Below the pieces are notes generated by a model that saw only the letters and a program-made list of their open reading frames with translations, made no database searches and was not told the origin of the DNA. This document shows positions 1-9,509 of a DNA stretch of 36,855 nucleotides, one piece after another (within the stretch, counting starts at the first letter, position 1; every line of letters begins with the position of its first letter). Both the position numbers and the translations under genes were made by a program. The stretch spans positions 32,425 through 69,279 of the forward strand of contig MLAK01000745.1 of NCBI GenBank assembly GCA_001839685.1. The letters are read 5' to 3'. The DNA comes from Tritrichomonas foetus (Eukaryota > Parabasalia > Tritrichomonadida > Tritrichomonadidae).

Positions 1-510
1 CCACAACATCAAATTCCACAACATCAAATTCCACAACAACAAAATCTACAACCAATTAATTACCAACGACCAAAATATCAATTTGAACATATAAATCCGC
101 AAGATAATACATTTATGACAAAAAGCAATATGAAATCACAATTATTCATACTAAAGACAATTGAAGCAGAATCTAAGTTAAAACTTAATCCAAAACAAAC
201 GGTTTCCGAACATGAAGAAACCATTAGGAAGCATTACCTATCTGATGATGTTGCCATTCTTTGTTTTCCTGGTGGTTCTTTTGCTGATAAAACTTACCAT
301 GAATTCAAAGAAAGAAACAATAATACAGATAAATTCATGTACTATGTTTCATTTGTTTCGAAATCGAAAATCGACCTAAATGATAAACAAGAACATCATG
401 TAAGATTATCAACTTGTAACGAACTACTTGGTGATTGTTATGATCCCAAATATCCGCAATTAATATGCTGTTTTCTGAAATATTGCAGAAAACTTTTATC
501 ATTCAATTAA
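1..510 (+). CDS. Partial Q/P-rich hypothetical protein, 5' end outside the window
   Basis: The frame is open from base 1 and ends with TAA at 508-510. An ATG lies at 115, but the frame is already open upstream, so the gene probably begins outside the window. The first ~20 residues are a Gln/Pro/His low-complexity run built from PQHQI-like repeats. The rest is a mixed domain with the segments AILCFPGGSF and a Cys-rich tail (QLICCFLKYCRK). I recognise no family. The stop is only 7 bases from the ATG of the next gene. This spacing is unusually tight, so the two could also be parts of one gene separated by a frameshift. Confidence 0.55.
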   Translation, partial: PQHQIPQHQIPQQQNLQPINYQRPKYQFEHINPQDNTFMTKSNMKSQLFILKTIEAESKLKLNPKQTVSEHEETIRKHYLSDDVAILCFPGGSFADKTYHEFKERNNNTDKFMYYVSFVSKSKIDLNDKQEHHVRLSTCNELLGDCYDPKYPQLICCFLKYCRKLLSFN

Positions 511-517
511 TATAATT

Positions 518-2242
518 ATGTCATTGAGAAAACGTTTTGCATTTCCACCACTTCACGCAAATTTATATAAGTTGTATAAGAAAGGAAAAGTTACCAATAA
601 ATCTCTCGGTGTAATTACTTCGTCATTGAAGAAAATTGCACCAACTGTTAAACAATTATTAGAATTAATCGCATTCATGTCAATTTCTAAGACAGATAAT
701 GGTATTAACATAAGAGATATAATTAATACTGATTTTGTTGATGTTTTTGACTTAATTGATACAAAAGAACCAGATTTAACTGAGGTCAAAATATTTGAAG
801 ATTATTCATGTTTACCATTCTGCCAATTGTCACCTTTCACTTTATTGCAAAGGAATCAGCCATTTATTTTCTTTTCAATTGATGAATATAATCTTCTACT
901 TAACTATTCTCATCCTAATAAATTTAAAATATATTCACCGTCAATGAAAAAAGACAATATCATTGATATGGTTGATCTTTTCATGCAATTTGATATCAAA
1001 GATATTATAAATTTGAAATTCGCTCAAGCCACGTATATTGTTGCTGATACATCTGGATCAATGCTGTCTTCATTTAATGAAACAGGAATTCATAAAGGTG
1101 AAATTGCTATTGATGCTATTAATAAATTTGGTGAAACATCCATTCAATTGAAAGTTTTGGATCCATTAATATTTAAAGACAATTTTATTGATCTCCCATT
1201 GAAATATGATGAAAAAATGTTTGACGGAAAATCACCAATCTGGGACAAAATTCATCGAGCAGGGACAACAATGATTGAGTTAGCCAAAGAAATCCCCAAG
1301 CGCATTTTTATTGTTACTGATGGAGAAGATACATTGTCAAAAATGGAAAAAGATAAAGTTATTTCTTTTCTTAGAAGAAATAACATTATTCTAGATGCAC
1401 TTATTTTAGAAGAAGATCTTGAATTAACTTCTGATCTTCGTACAATTTGTCATTTGAGTGGTGGTGCATCTTTTACACCATCATCGATAGAAGAAGTGAA
1501 TGAGTTTGTTACCCTGGAATCTTTTATTGATTTAAGTCAAAGAACAATCCACCAAATTAATCATATTGAACTAGAAAACATAAATAAAGCGCAATTCGAA
1601 AATATTTCCAAGAAAATTCGCTGTTCTAAAATCACTTCTTTACATTCAAGGCGTACCAACTTTTACAAAGAACTCATTCTATTGTCACCTTATTCTCAAA
1701 ATGACATAAAATTAAGCTTTAGACATAAAAGAATCAACAAAGAAATGAATATTTGCATAAATTATCTCAAATATCTTATTGAGAAGAAGAAGAGACCAAC
1801 TTTTTCATTTTATTATATATATAGTCAAAATAATAATGAAATTGATATTGGAAAATGGTGCGTATTTATTGAAAAAGAAGTTTCTGATGGAAGAAAACTT
1901 GTCTTTCAAGTTGCAGTAGAATTTCCATCTGTTTATCCAATGGGAATTCCAAAGTTTAGATTACTTTCGAATATTCAAATGAATAATGTAATGTCTCATG
2001 GTACTATTAACTTTGATTTCGAATATAAACCAAACACAAGAATTCTTGAATTGTTATTCCAAATAAGAGATATGCTAACATTGAATGGTGAATTTCCTGA
2101 AAGGAATGAATTAGATGAATACGATTTCATAGAATCTATTGACGAAGTTGAATCTGTTTTTCTTTTTGGAAATAAGAAAGCTGGTGATGAAGGAATAGCT
2201 TTTGAGATGAAAAATAAATATAAAGAATTATTTAAGCAATAA
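518..2242 (+). CDS. vWA domain protein with C-terminal UBC-like (E2-fold, no active Cys) domain
   Basis: The 574-residue ORF is complete. Near residues 171-182 it has YIVADTSGSM, a MIDAS motif of the von Willebrand A type (DxSGS). It continues with AGTT near 249 and IVTDGED near 267, the expected later metal-site positions. Residues ~425-530 read like an E2 ubiquitin-conjugating fold: a VEFPSVYP segment, a Pro-containing strand, an H/G turn and a final helix. No Cys sits at the catalytic position, where HGTINFDF replaces the usual G-x-C-LD pattern. By analogy with UEV-type proteins this suggests binding rather than catalysis. A role in ubiquitin-linked scaffolding is inference. TCATTC at 499-504 is a near-match to the trichomonad initiator. 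Confidence 0.75.
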   Translation: MSLRKRFAFPPLHANLYKLYKKGKVTNKSLGVITSSLKKIAPTVKQLLELIAFMSISKTDNGINIRDIINTDFVDVFDLIDTKEPDLTEVKIFEDYSCLPFCQLSPFTLLQRNQPFIFFSIDEYNLLLNYSHPNKFKIYSPSMKKDNIIDMVDLFMQFDIKDIINLKFAQATYIVADTSGSMLSSFNETGIHKGEIAIDAINKFGETSIQLKVLDPLIFKDNFIDLPLKYDEKMFDGKSPIWDKIHRAGTTMIELAKEIPKRIFIVTDGEDTLSKMEKDKVISFLRRNNIILDALILEEDLELTSDLRTICHLSGGASFTPSSIEEVNEFVTLESFIDLSQRTIHQINHIELENINKAQFENISKKIRCSKITSLHSRRTNFYKELILLSPYSQNDIKLSFRHKRINKEMNICINYLKYLIEKKKRPTFSFYYIYSQNNNEIDIGKWCVFIEKEVSDGRKLVFQVAVEFPSVYPMGIPKFRLLSNIQMNNVMSHGTINFDFEYKPNTRILELLFQIRDMLTLNGEFPERNELDEYDFIESIDEVESVFLFGNKKAGDEGIAFEMKNKYKELFKQ

Positions 2243-2479
2243 AAATTAAGTATTTCTTAATCCACTCATTTTGGTTTAATTTATATAAATATATTATAAT
2301 GGCAAATTTCACTTAAATACAATATCTTTTAGATCTCAATCTTGAATGGTTTCTCAAAAAAATTGTTCGAAGCCCAATTTTGTTTCATGAAAAGAAATTC
2401 CCATCAGGGAATCTATTCTTATTAATCTTTTTCAATTTTTAAAGGCTGGATAGTGATAATTTTCTTTTTTGAAAACAAT

Positions 2480-2995
2480 TCAATAAATTTCTTCACTATC
2501 AAAACAGTTATGAGCAAGTAAAAATCTACAAATGGACTCAAAACAATTTTCTTTTGCATATTGAAGGGGAGTTTTGTAAATGTATGGAAAAATTCCTTTG
2601 GTTATACGAGTTTGATAAAAATCTGCCACATTTTCATCATCAACAACTGAATCTGGAATATTAGGATTCAGAATGGTGATGGAAAATAGTAATCTCACTA
2701 TATCTAAATTTCCAATAATGGCTGCCATATGAAGTGGCGTTCTTCCATCAACATCAGTTAAATTAACACCAAAATCACATTTTGATATTATTGCTTGAAC
2801 ACCTTCAACATATCCATATTTTGCTGCATAATGAAGTGATGTCTGATATTCAAAAAAAGAAACCGCATTTTGGTCTTGGGCATTTATTTCTAATTCTGGA
2901 TTTTCTACAAAGAAACAAAACACACTATAACTTCGATTTATTATTGTTACATGAAGAGGTGTTTGATAACAAAATAAGCCAACGCCAAAAATAAA
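2480..2995 (-). pseudogene. Ankyrin-repeat gene, C-terminal part (separated from 3010-4185 by a frameshift)
   Basis: On the minus strand the frame is open from just after a TAA at 2996-2998 to a stop at 2480. It encodes at least three ankyrin units, recognisable by YQTPLH near the start, then YQTSLHYAAKYG and GRTPLHMAAIIGN, and a last degenerate unit KTPLQYAKEN. There is no convincing ATG at the front; the first codons continue the repeat array of the upstream ORF 3010-4185 in another frame. The two ORFs are therefore best read as one ankyrin gene broken at about 2970-3035. The tail ends DSEEIY. Ankyrin arrays mediate protein binding; no partner can be named. Confidence 0.65.
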
Positions 2996-3009
2996 TTAAT
3001 AAAAACACT

Positions 3010-4185
3010 TTATATATGAAAAGAAACATCGTTTCTTGCATTAATATTGGATCCATGATCTAAACAAAATGCAGCCGTTTTGACATTATTAGAAGCAGCA
3101 CACATATGAAGGATTGTCCCATAAGGAGCAAAATATTCTTTCAGAAAATCGGGATCATTGTTATATAATGTTTCAACAAGCTCATAATTATGATATGCTG
3201 CAGCAAAATGAATTGCACCCTGATATAATAATTGAGTTCGCTTTAAATAATCAAGTATTTCATAACTGCCACCAGCAGCAGCATAATGAATTACATTTAA
3301 ACCAAGTTTATCAGAAAGAGACACTTTAGCCAGCTTTTTAATCAAAAAATCTAAACAATTCAAAGCTTTAAAAAAGGCAGCACATTGTAGTAAAGTTGGT
3401 GAATTCATCAAAATTGAATGTAATTCTAAAATTGAAGGTTCAATTCTTTGATTGATATTTATTTTTTTATTTCTGAATAATTCTTGAAGCTTTTTTACAT
3501 CGTCTTCTTTGATTATATTATATAAATCATTTGGATGTTTACCAATAAATTCTTCATTTGTTACACTCAACCAGTTTTCGTTTTTCCATAAATTTAAAAA
3601 TTGATTAGAATATTTTTTCTTTTCTTCGTCAGAAAATAAGCGATTAAAAGCATTTATGTATTGTCTGACACAATCAGTGAAAAGTGGAGGATCTTCAATT
3701 TCTAAAATGTGACCAAACCAAACGAGAAAGGAAAGCCAAGTCTCTGGAACTTTATAATCAAGATCAAAAAATACTTTAAATGAACAATGAAAATCAATCA
3801 CATCAAAAAGATTCATTTTTAAACAGTTAAGAAGAATCAAACAATGATTATTTTTCAAATTCTTTGGATAAGATATAAAATTAAGAAGATATTCTTTAAT
3901 TGAGATTGAAGTTTTGACCTTTTCATTGTGAAATAAAAATGCGTTTAAATCATATAAAAATTTTGCATATTTTTGGCAAAATTCGGATTTATATTCAGAA
4001 CATGTAAATACAGTATCAACTATCAAAAGTATTAGAGCATCATTAAAAACAATTGATTCTCGAGAAAACCAATCTTTGATTGAGTCCAACTCATCTTCTC
4101 GATATTCCATTAGAATATCAAACAGATGAATAACCATTAGGTGGTTTTCGACAAGAACTGTGGATTTCATTATTGATCTCCACAT
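3010..4185 (-). CDS. Ankyrin-repeat protein, N-terminal part (trichomonad type)
   Basis: This minus-strand ORF starts at the ATG at 4183-4185, preceded by TATCAAAA. Residues 1-220 are helical and rich in Phe, Leu, Asp and Lys, with no repeats visible. This layout is typical of trichomonad ankyrin proteins, which carry a long helical N-terminal region before the repeats. Ankyrin units follow: PTLLQCAAFFKALNCLDFL, GLNVIHYAAAGGSYEILDYL, GAIHFAAAYHNYELVETL and GTILHMCAASNNVKTAAF. The last unit runs into ARNDVSFHI and a TAA at 3010-3012. The array resumes in another frame about 40-50 bases downstream (2480-2995), so the natural product was probably longer, near 560 residues. Confidence 0.75.
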   Translation of the reverse strand: MWRSIMKSTVLVENHLMVIHLFDILMEYREDELDSIKDWFSRESIVFNDALILLIVDTVFTCSEYKSEFCQKYAKFLYDLNAFLFHNEKVKTSISIKEYLLNFISYPKNLKNNHCLILLNCLKMNLFDVIDFHCSFKVFFDLDYKVPETWLSFLVWFGHILEIEDPPLFTDCVRQYINAFNRLFSDEEKKKYSNQFLNLWKNENWLSVTNEEFIGKHPNDLYNIIKEDDVKKLQELFRNKKININQRIEPSILELHSILMNSPTLLQCAAFFKALNCLDFLIKKLAKVSLSDKLGLNVIHYAAAGGSYEILDYLKRTQLLYQGAIHFAAAYHNYELVETLYNNDPDFLKEYFAPYGTILHMCAASNNVKTAAFCLDHGSNINARNDVSFHI

Positions 4186-4701
4186 TTTTGATAAATAAAT
4201 TCAATACATAAACGAACGGATATTTATATATTCAAAAAGTTTCGTGGTTTTGAGGATTATATACTCTATCAAATAGTGTTCCGAATAGTTCATCTAAAGT
4301 CACGAATTGTTCTGTTGACATTCTTCCAATGGAATAGATGACTATTATGAAATAAATTAATAGAAACTCTAAATCATATTTGTTTCATATCCAGCAAACA
4401 TTTTGATTGAAATTGGGGGTCAAAAAAATAAAACCAATGAAAATAATGAATGTGGAAAATATATACTATAAATATTTTTTAGGTCAATATCTTTTTCTCA
4501 AAATTTGAGATTTTATTTTAGTTTATAATGATTCTTGTAAATCAAGAACTTTTTCATTCTAAAGTAATATAGATTTTTATCATATGCATCTTATATATTG
4601 AAGATCAAACACTTCTCAGAAAATGAAGAAATTCACGACGTGATCGACTCAGTGAACATTTATATCTTTAATAATTAATAAACGTTCACACTTTTATTCA
4701 A
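4186..4701. other. Intergenic, no gene seen
   Basis: This A+T-rich spacer lies between two divergently transcribed genes. No ORF or RNA gene stands out. It should hold the promoters of the ankyrin gene (left) and the armadillo gene (right). The only nearby candidate start element is TTCACACTT about 15 bases before the ATG at 4702, an imperfect initiator match. Confidence 0.6.
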
Positions 4702-6096
4702 ATGACTAAGCATGCAGAACTCCACAATTTCCTTGCTCAATCTCAACAATTACTTAGGCAGAAAGATAGATTTGGTGATTTAGAATCAAATGTAACATTT
4801 TCTCAGCCATCTCCCGAACAAATCAATATCGTCCAACAATTAATCCTGAATTTTGCGATAAATCCTCTCGAAAATATCGACAATCTTTTACCAAACCGCC
4901 AAATACTTCAATTTATTCCCGAATCTTTCGTTAACCAGTTGTCACAGACACAATTTTATATGAATTTGCACAGATTATTAGAAAATCAAGAAACAGGATT
5001 CAAAGCCATGTTTATAATATCCAGCATGATTTCACCAATTTCTCATTTTACAATGCCGATGATTACATTTAGCTATGGTCAAACAATTCTGAATAAGCTT
5101 GAAATCATTCTTAAATCATGTAATACCGATGATATGATTGTAGCTTCAGAAGAATGTCTTGTTCAAATATTAAATATTAAAAATGAGTCAATGAAAATAA
5201 TTTTCCCAAGATGGAATATTTCTGGAGCAATGACAAGAAGAGCTTTCAGGGATCTTAAAAATCCATTTCTTTTTCATTTAGCGATTAAAGTCTTGCTCAA
5301 AATTTTAGATGTTCCTGAAATTAGATCGTTTGATGTGAAATCATTCGCTGAAACAGCAGTTTTATTGGACTATTTACCAAATATCATACTAGCAGATATC
5401 ATTTTTCTTCTTGCTAAAGTAATTAAAAATTTTGCACTTCACGACAGAAATGCAACTCGAACTTTTGCCAGCAAAAATCTCACTGATAGGATCATTCAAT
5501 TGATACAGTCATCTAATCATACTATTCGAGTTAATGCATTAAATGCAATTATTCAACTGTCTCTAGGCTGTCCAGAACCAATCGACATGCTTTTATCTAA
5601 AAATTTATTGAAAATTTTGATGGCAATCGCGAAAGAGAACGAAAATGAGATAGAAATTGTTTTAAATGCTGTTTATGGAATTACACAATATGGTCCACGA
5701 TTTGTCGAAATAATATGTGATGAAGGTTTTGTTGATTTACTTACTTTTGCAATTTCAAATGGTTCAATTGATGCACAAAGGGCTGCTGTCATCCTTGCAT
5801 CAAATATAATGTGCTTTGGATCGTTTAAGGAAATTATAATGGTTCTAACAACGCCAATTTTAACCACAATTGTGGAGTTTCTTGATGAAGACTATTCTGA
5901 AAAAATAAGTTATGCAATTATTGATGGAATGATTAAAGGACTTGATGCTGAAGCAGAAGCCCTTTCATCAGACTTGAAAAATGCTTTATCTAATGAACAA
6001 TTTACAATCATTTTACAGAATTTTATTTCTTCTGATGATCATGAACTTTCAAATATTGCAAGATATTTATTAGAAAAGCTATCTAAATCTATCTAA
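4702..6096 (+). CDS. Armadillo/HEAT-repeat protein, importin-alpha-like
   Basis: The intact 464-residue ORF is built almost wholly from paired amphipathic helices. Arm-like units are visible around residues 260-400, for example IRVNALNAIIQLSLGC, IVLNAVYGITQYGP and DAQRAAVILASNIMCFG. Such ARM solenoids occur in importin-alpha and related adaptors. There is no clear N-terminal basic importin-beta-binding segment, so calling it a true importin would go too far. The ORF at 9510 has the same architecture and may be a paralogue. It ends at TAA 6094-6096. No signal peptide or membrane segment is seen. Confidence 0.75.
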   Translation: MTKHAELHNFLAQSQQLLRQKDRFGDLESNVTFSQPSPEQINIVQQLILNFAINPLENIDNLLPNRQILQFIPESFVNQLSQTQFYMNLHRLLENQETGFKAMFIISSMISPISHFTMPMITFSYGQTILNKLEIILKSCNTDDMIVASEECLVQILNIKNESMKIIFPRWNISGAMTRRAFRDLKNPFLFHLAIKVLLKILDVPEIRSFDVKSFAETAVLLDYLPNIILADIIFLLAKVIKNFALHDRNATRTFASKNLTDRIIQLIQSSNHTIRVNALNAIIQLSLGCPEPIDMLLSKNLLKILMAIAKENENEIEIVLNAVYGITQYGPRFVEIICDEGFVDLLTFAISNGSIDAQRAAVILASNIMCFGSFKEIIMVLTTPILTTIVEFLDEDYSEKISYAIIDGMIKGLDAEAEALSSDLKNALSNEQFTIILQNFISSDDHELSNIARYLLEKLSKSI

Positions 6097-6656
6097 TGTT
6101 ACATTTATATAGTAATTTTTTTTATTTTTGACATCATTCATATTTGGTAGTTTCTTTTTATTTCAAACAAAATGTGTAAATACAGATTCCACATTCATGA
6201 TCAAATTATGATTTATAATTTATGAATGCAAATAAAGGAGTACCTATAAGAAATTGATTTATTAAAGGTGATGTCTGGAAATCAATGAATAAATTATAAA
6301 ATATTTGATAATTTTATTATAAATAACCAAATATCTCTAAAATGGAAGAAAACTCAGAAAACTTTAACAAATTTACTAAGATGTCCTAATTTCTCAATCA
6401 TTCTCAGACAACGTTGTTTATTCCATTTGGGATGGCCGATAAGTGTCTTATCAAATTTTGAATTGAGCCAACTTCCTCAAGGAAGTTTAAGATCCCAAAT
6501 TTGAAAGAAAAAACAACATCATTTTTATTAAACGTACATGTTTCTCATTCAATTTGGGAGCTTCAAAATGTGAACTTGCTGATTGGAAAAGAAACCGCCA
6601 AAACCCTTAGAAAATGTGATGAATGATACCATCAAGTCACATCAAATTCAAGGAAG
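6097..6656. other. Intergenic, with a nested inverted repeat and a possible decayed 5' extension of the next gene
   Basis: There is no intact gene. Two inverted repeats are nested: 9-bp arms ATTTGGGAT (6425-6433) and ATCCCAAAT (6492-6500) enclose a perfect 7-bp stem AACTTCC/GGAAGTT (6470-6487) with a TCAA loop. The frame of the next gene (6657) stays open upstream to about 6545 except for one TGA at 6629-6631, and reads WELQNVNLLIGKETAKTL. This may be chance, or an older longer N-terminus. Confidence 0.5.
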
Positions 6657-7397
6657 ATGAATTCAAATCCTTTAGACAGAAGAAGCAATGGACTTTTTTG
6701 GATAGTCAAGGCGAAATTGGAAAATTTATTTGGTAAAAATATGATCCTAAAAGAAATTCTTTCTCTTTCACGAAAATTATCGAAAAAGTATGACATTTTA
6801 CTTGATCGAAATGCAAGCAGAAATAAAGATCTTCTCATTAGTTGGATATGCGAAAACTGGAATACGTTTGAAAATGACGTCGAGCATTTTCACACCCCAA
6901 AGATTAACTTCATTACAAAAAAGAGTAGAAATGAAGAAAGGATAATGTCATCATGGAATCAAATGTTTAATGTGCAAAAAGTGTTAGAAGACATTTATGG
7001 TATTCAAAAAATGAAAATGCCTCAACTCTTGAAAATAGCTTCAGCTGTTTGCGATATCAAACAATTACGTCTTGATCGAAATGCGAAAAGAAACAAAAAA
7101 GTATTACTTGCTTGGTTTTCAGAAAATTGGGATCAGATTGAACCAATTTTAAAGGTAGTCAAACAAAAAAATTCACAGATATTATCTGATGCTTCTAATA
7201 ATCTTAATAATCACAATGTGGATGACAGCAAAACATTAGAAATGAATAAAAAGACCGAAGAGATTTCAAAACCCAATTTAACTTTTCCAGATGAAGAATT
7301 AAAACTTGATGAATTTATAAGTGAGGATGATTACTTCTTTATAACAAACTCAGATGCAGAAACACTCGAAATGGAGTCTATGTATTCGTTATTTTAG
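6657..7397 (+). CDS. Hypothetical protein with a duplicated LDRNAxRNK...ENW domain
   Basis: The 246-residue ORF contains two copies of one helical domain. Copy 1 (about residues 20-75) contains LLDRNASRNKDLLISWICENW. Copy 2 (about 110-165) contains RLDRNAKRNKKVLLAWFSEN. The shared pattern is LDRNAxRNKxxLLxWxxENW, preceded in each by a helix containing a Leu-Leu-Ser/Ala motif. The last 80 residues are acidic and low complexity, ending SDAETLEMESMYSLF. I cannot name the family. The basic, Trp-anchored helical domain followed by an acidic tail would suit nucleic-acid or protein binding, but that is inference. The ATG at 6657 is the first in this frame after a TGA. Confidence 0.65.
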   Translation: MNSNPLDRRSNGLFWIVKAKLENLFGKNMILKEILSLSRKLSKKYDILLDRNASRNKDLLISWICENWNTFENDVEHFHTPKINFITKKSRNEERIMSSWNQMFNVQKVLEDIYGIQKMKMPQLLKIASAVCDIKQLRLDRNAKRNKKVLLAWFSENWDQIEPILKVVKQKNSQILSDASNNLNNHNVDDSKTLEMNKKTEEISKPNLTFPDEELKLDEFISEDDYFFITNSDAETLEMESMYSLF

Positions 7398-7613
7398 ATT
7401 TTTGAGCATAAAAGATTCGAAATGACCTCTCAATAATTCGAAATGAAAGTTATTGTGAGAACTCCAATAAATTTTGAAAGACAATTTTTTATTGTCAAAA
7501 TATTGAATTTTAGCTATTCAATGAATGGGAATTTGTCAGTATCACAAAATAATCATTTCAATTTGTTGTCAGATGCCAGTGACAATTTACCATTTCTAAT
7601 ATTCAAAAAATAA

Positions 7614-9197
7614 ATGATCATTCTCTTTCTCTATTCAGTTGTATCACTTGTTGCAAATTACGAATATTCAATAACTGATAACAAAGCAGTAGTAAACTTA
7701 GATTGGTCAGATTTAACAGGTTCTTTCACACATTTCCGAGTAATGCGTTATAAAGATGGGAGTTCCGAGGCACAAATGATAAGTACAATGAATTTTATTG
7801 AGGGTAACACAATTAAAGTATTAAATTTATATCCTGTAAATGATAATCATAATCCTATACCTGATGTAGAATTTACATATCGTAATGGAACAACTGCTAC
7901 ACTACCTAAAAGTACTAGTCTAAAAGTTTGGATGGAAGGAGGTGATGTTAATGAAAATGGTGTAATAACTCACTTTGAACCAGCTGGAGCTATATCTACG
8001 ACAGATTCCAATGGAATCACAGCCACTAAACAGCTGATTGAAGTTGATTGATATCCTAATTACTATTTCAGAGATAGTCCATACCAATGGCTTCGGGACT
8101 CAATATGGAATTATGATGTTATTTTTCTTGGTACATGGGATAGTAATAATGCTTATCATGGAGAAAGAAATCGAGGAAATGATGTTACAAATGAAGCTTT
8201 GACAAATTATATAGAAGCTGGATATGGTGTTCTATTTGGTCATGATACACTTGGGTTTTACTTTGGTAATCAACGATCATATGGACCTTTGGCAAAATAT
8301 TTAGATATGAAATTAGGACTTTGGTCAAACCAAACAGATAGAGAAGCTGGAGCAGATTACAGATATTCAACGGGATTTTGGTCAAGAAATGTTACCATAA
8401 TGAAAGAAGGATTACTTACATCCTATCCATGGCATATTGGGTCAGTGGGTGATAAATTACAGGTTCCATTAACACATACGTGTGCCCAAATATCTAGTTC
8501 TGATGTTTGGTTTCAGTTAACTGATGCAGAACCTGGAAGAAAAGATGAGCAGCCTGGTCCTGAACTAACAGGTGATTATAAGTTTTATCTTACCACTAAA
8601 AACAATGTTGCAATGATTCAAACAGGTCATAGCGATTGTGATTCAACAGATGAAAGAAAAATTATAGCAAATACATTATTTTATCTTAAACAAAGAAGTG
8701 TTAGTACTAAATCTACTGATAATGATGTTTATGATGAAACTCCACCAACTAACCCAGAAATTGAAAGCGTTAGTTTTTATGACGATAAATGCATTATCAC
8801 TTTAAAATCCGTGGATGTTGGTACAAAATATGGATATAAAATATTAGGTTATAATGATGGAAGTGCTTCATCACCAACTGCTGAAACCGAAATTGTTTAT
8901 ATTAATGCTTTATCGGGTCTCAAACATTTCAAATATTCTATCGATTCACACAATAATGATATTTATGAATTTAGTGATTTGACTCTAATTTCTACAGATG
9001 GGATTATAGAATATGATAACATTAGAACACATAATATTTATATTCATGTTTGTGCAATTGATAATAATGATCAGCATTCGGAGATTATGACATATAGACT
9101 TCCAACAGCTACACACGATTTCACAAAGTTTGACAAAAAAATGTCTCCAATGGAATTTCATTTGAACATGCTATATTTTCTCCTAATATCTGCATAA
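7614..9197 (+). pseudogene. Secreted or surface protein gene interrupted by one in-frame TGA
   Basis: Two ORFs, 7614-8051 and 8199-9197, lie in one frame. The stretch between them is also open, apart from a single TGA at 8049-8051 (context EVD-stop-YPNYYF). Read through, the product would be about 527 residues. It starts with a typical signal peptide (hydrophobic ILFLYSVVSLVA). The middle reads like a bacterial-type extracellular domain with VIFLGTWDSN and YIEAGYGVLFGHDT, resembling glutamine-amidotransferase-like folds of surface proteins. The C-terminal third is beta-rich. No frameshift is seen. It is either a recently inactivated gene, an allele difference or a sequencing error. The resemblance to bacterial surface proteins suggests old lateral transfer, but this is weak. 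Confidence 0.65.
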
Positions 9198-9509
9198 TCA
9201 TTATTATTATTATAACTAGTCTTTTATAAAGTTTATTGTTACTTTCTAATATTTTTTTCTAACTTTCTCTTTAAATATGAATGTAAACGAATATCTAAGA
9301 TCATTAGTATCTTGAACATAGTCCAGCTAATGATCAACTGGTTATCATTAAATATTTAGATCATTCTTTTGGATGAAAGAATGAATAACATCCTCTGGTA
9401 GGTGGTGAAGTCATCAGTGACTGGTTCAAAGGAACAAATTAAACCGCAGCAAATTCACCTTTGAATTGACATCAAAAAACATGTTGGGAAAAAGTTAAAT
9501 AACATTAAA
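9198..9509. other. Intergenic, with one hairpin
   Basis: No gene is seen. A 9-bp inverted repeat, GATCATTAG at 9299-9307 and CTAATGATC at 9327-9335, could form a hairpin with a 19-base loop. It lies about 100 bases after the stop of the secreted-protein gene and could be a 3' processing or transcription signal. No function is demonstrated. Confidence 0.45.

Noticed and set aside
2924..3012. Spliceosomal intron in the ankyrin gene
   Set aside because: The conserved trichomonad 5' GTATGT and the 3' branch/acceptor motif are absent.
8049..8051. TGA as selenocysteine or as a reassigned codon
   Set aside because: There is no sign of a selenocysteine insertion element and other genes end in TGA; a point mutation or sequence error is simpler.
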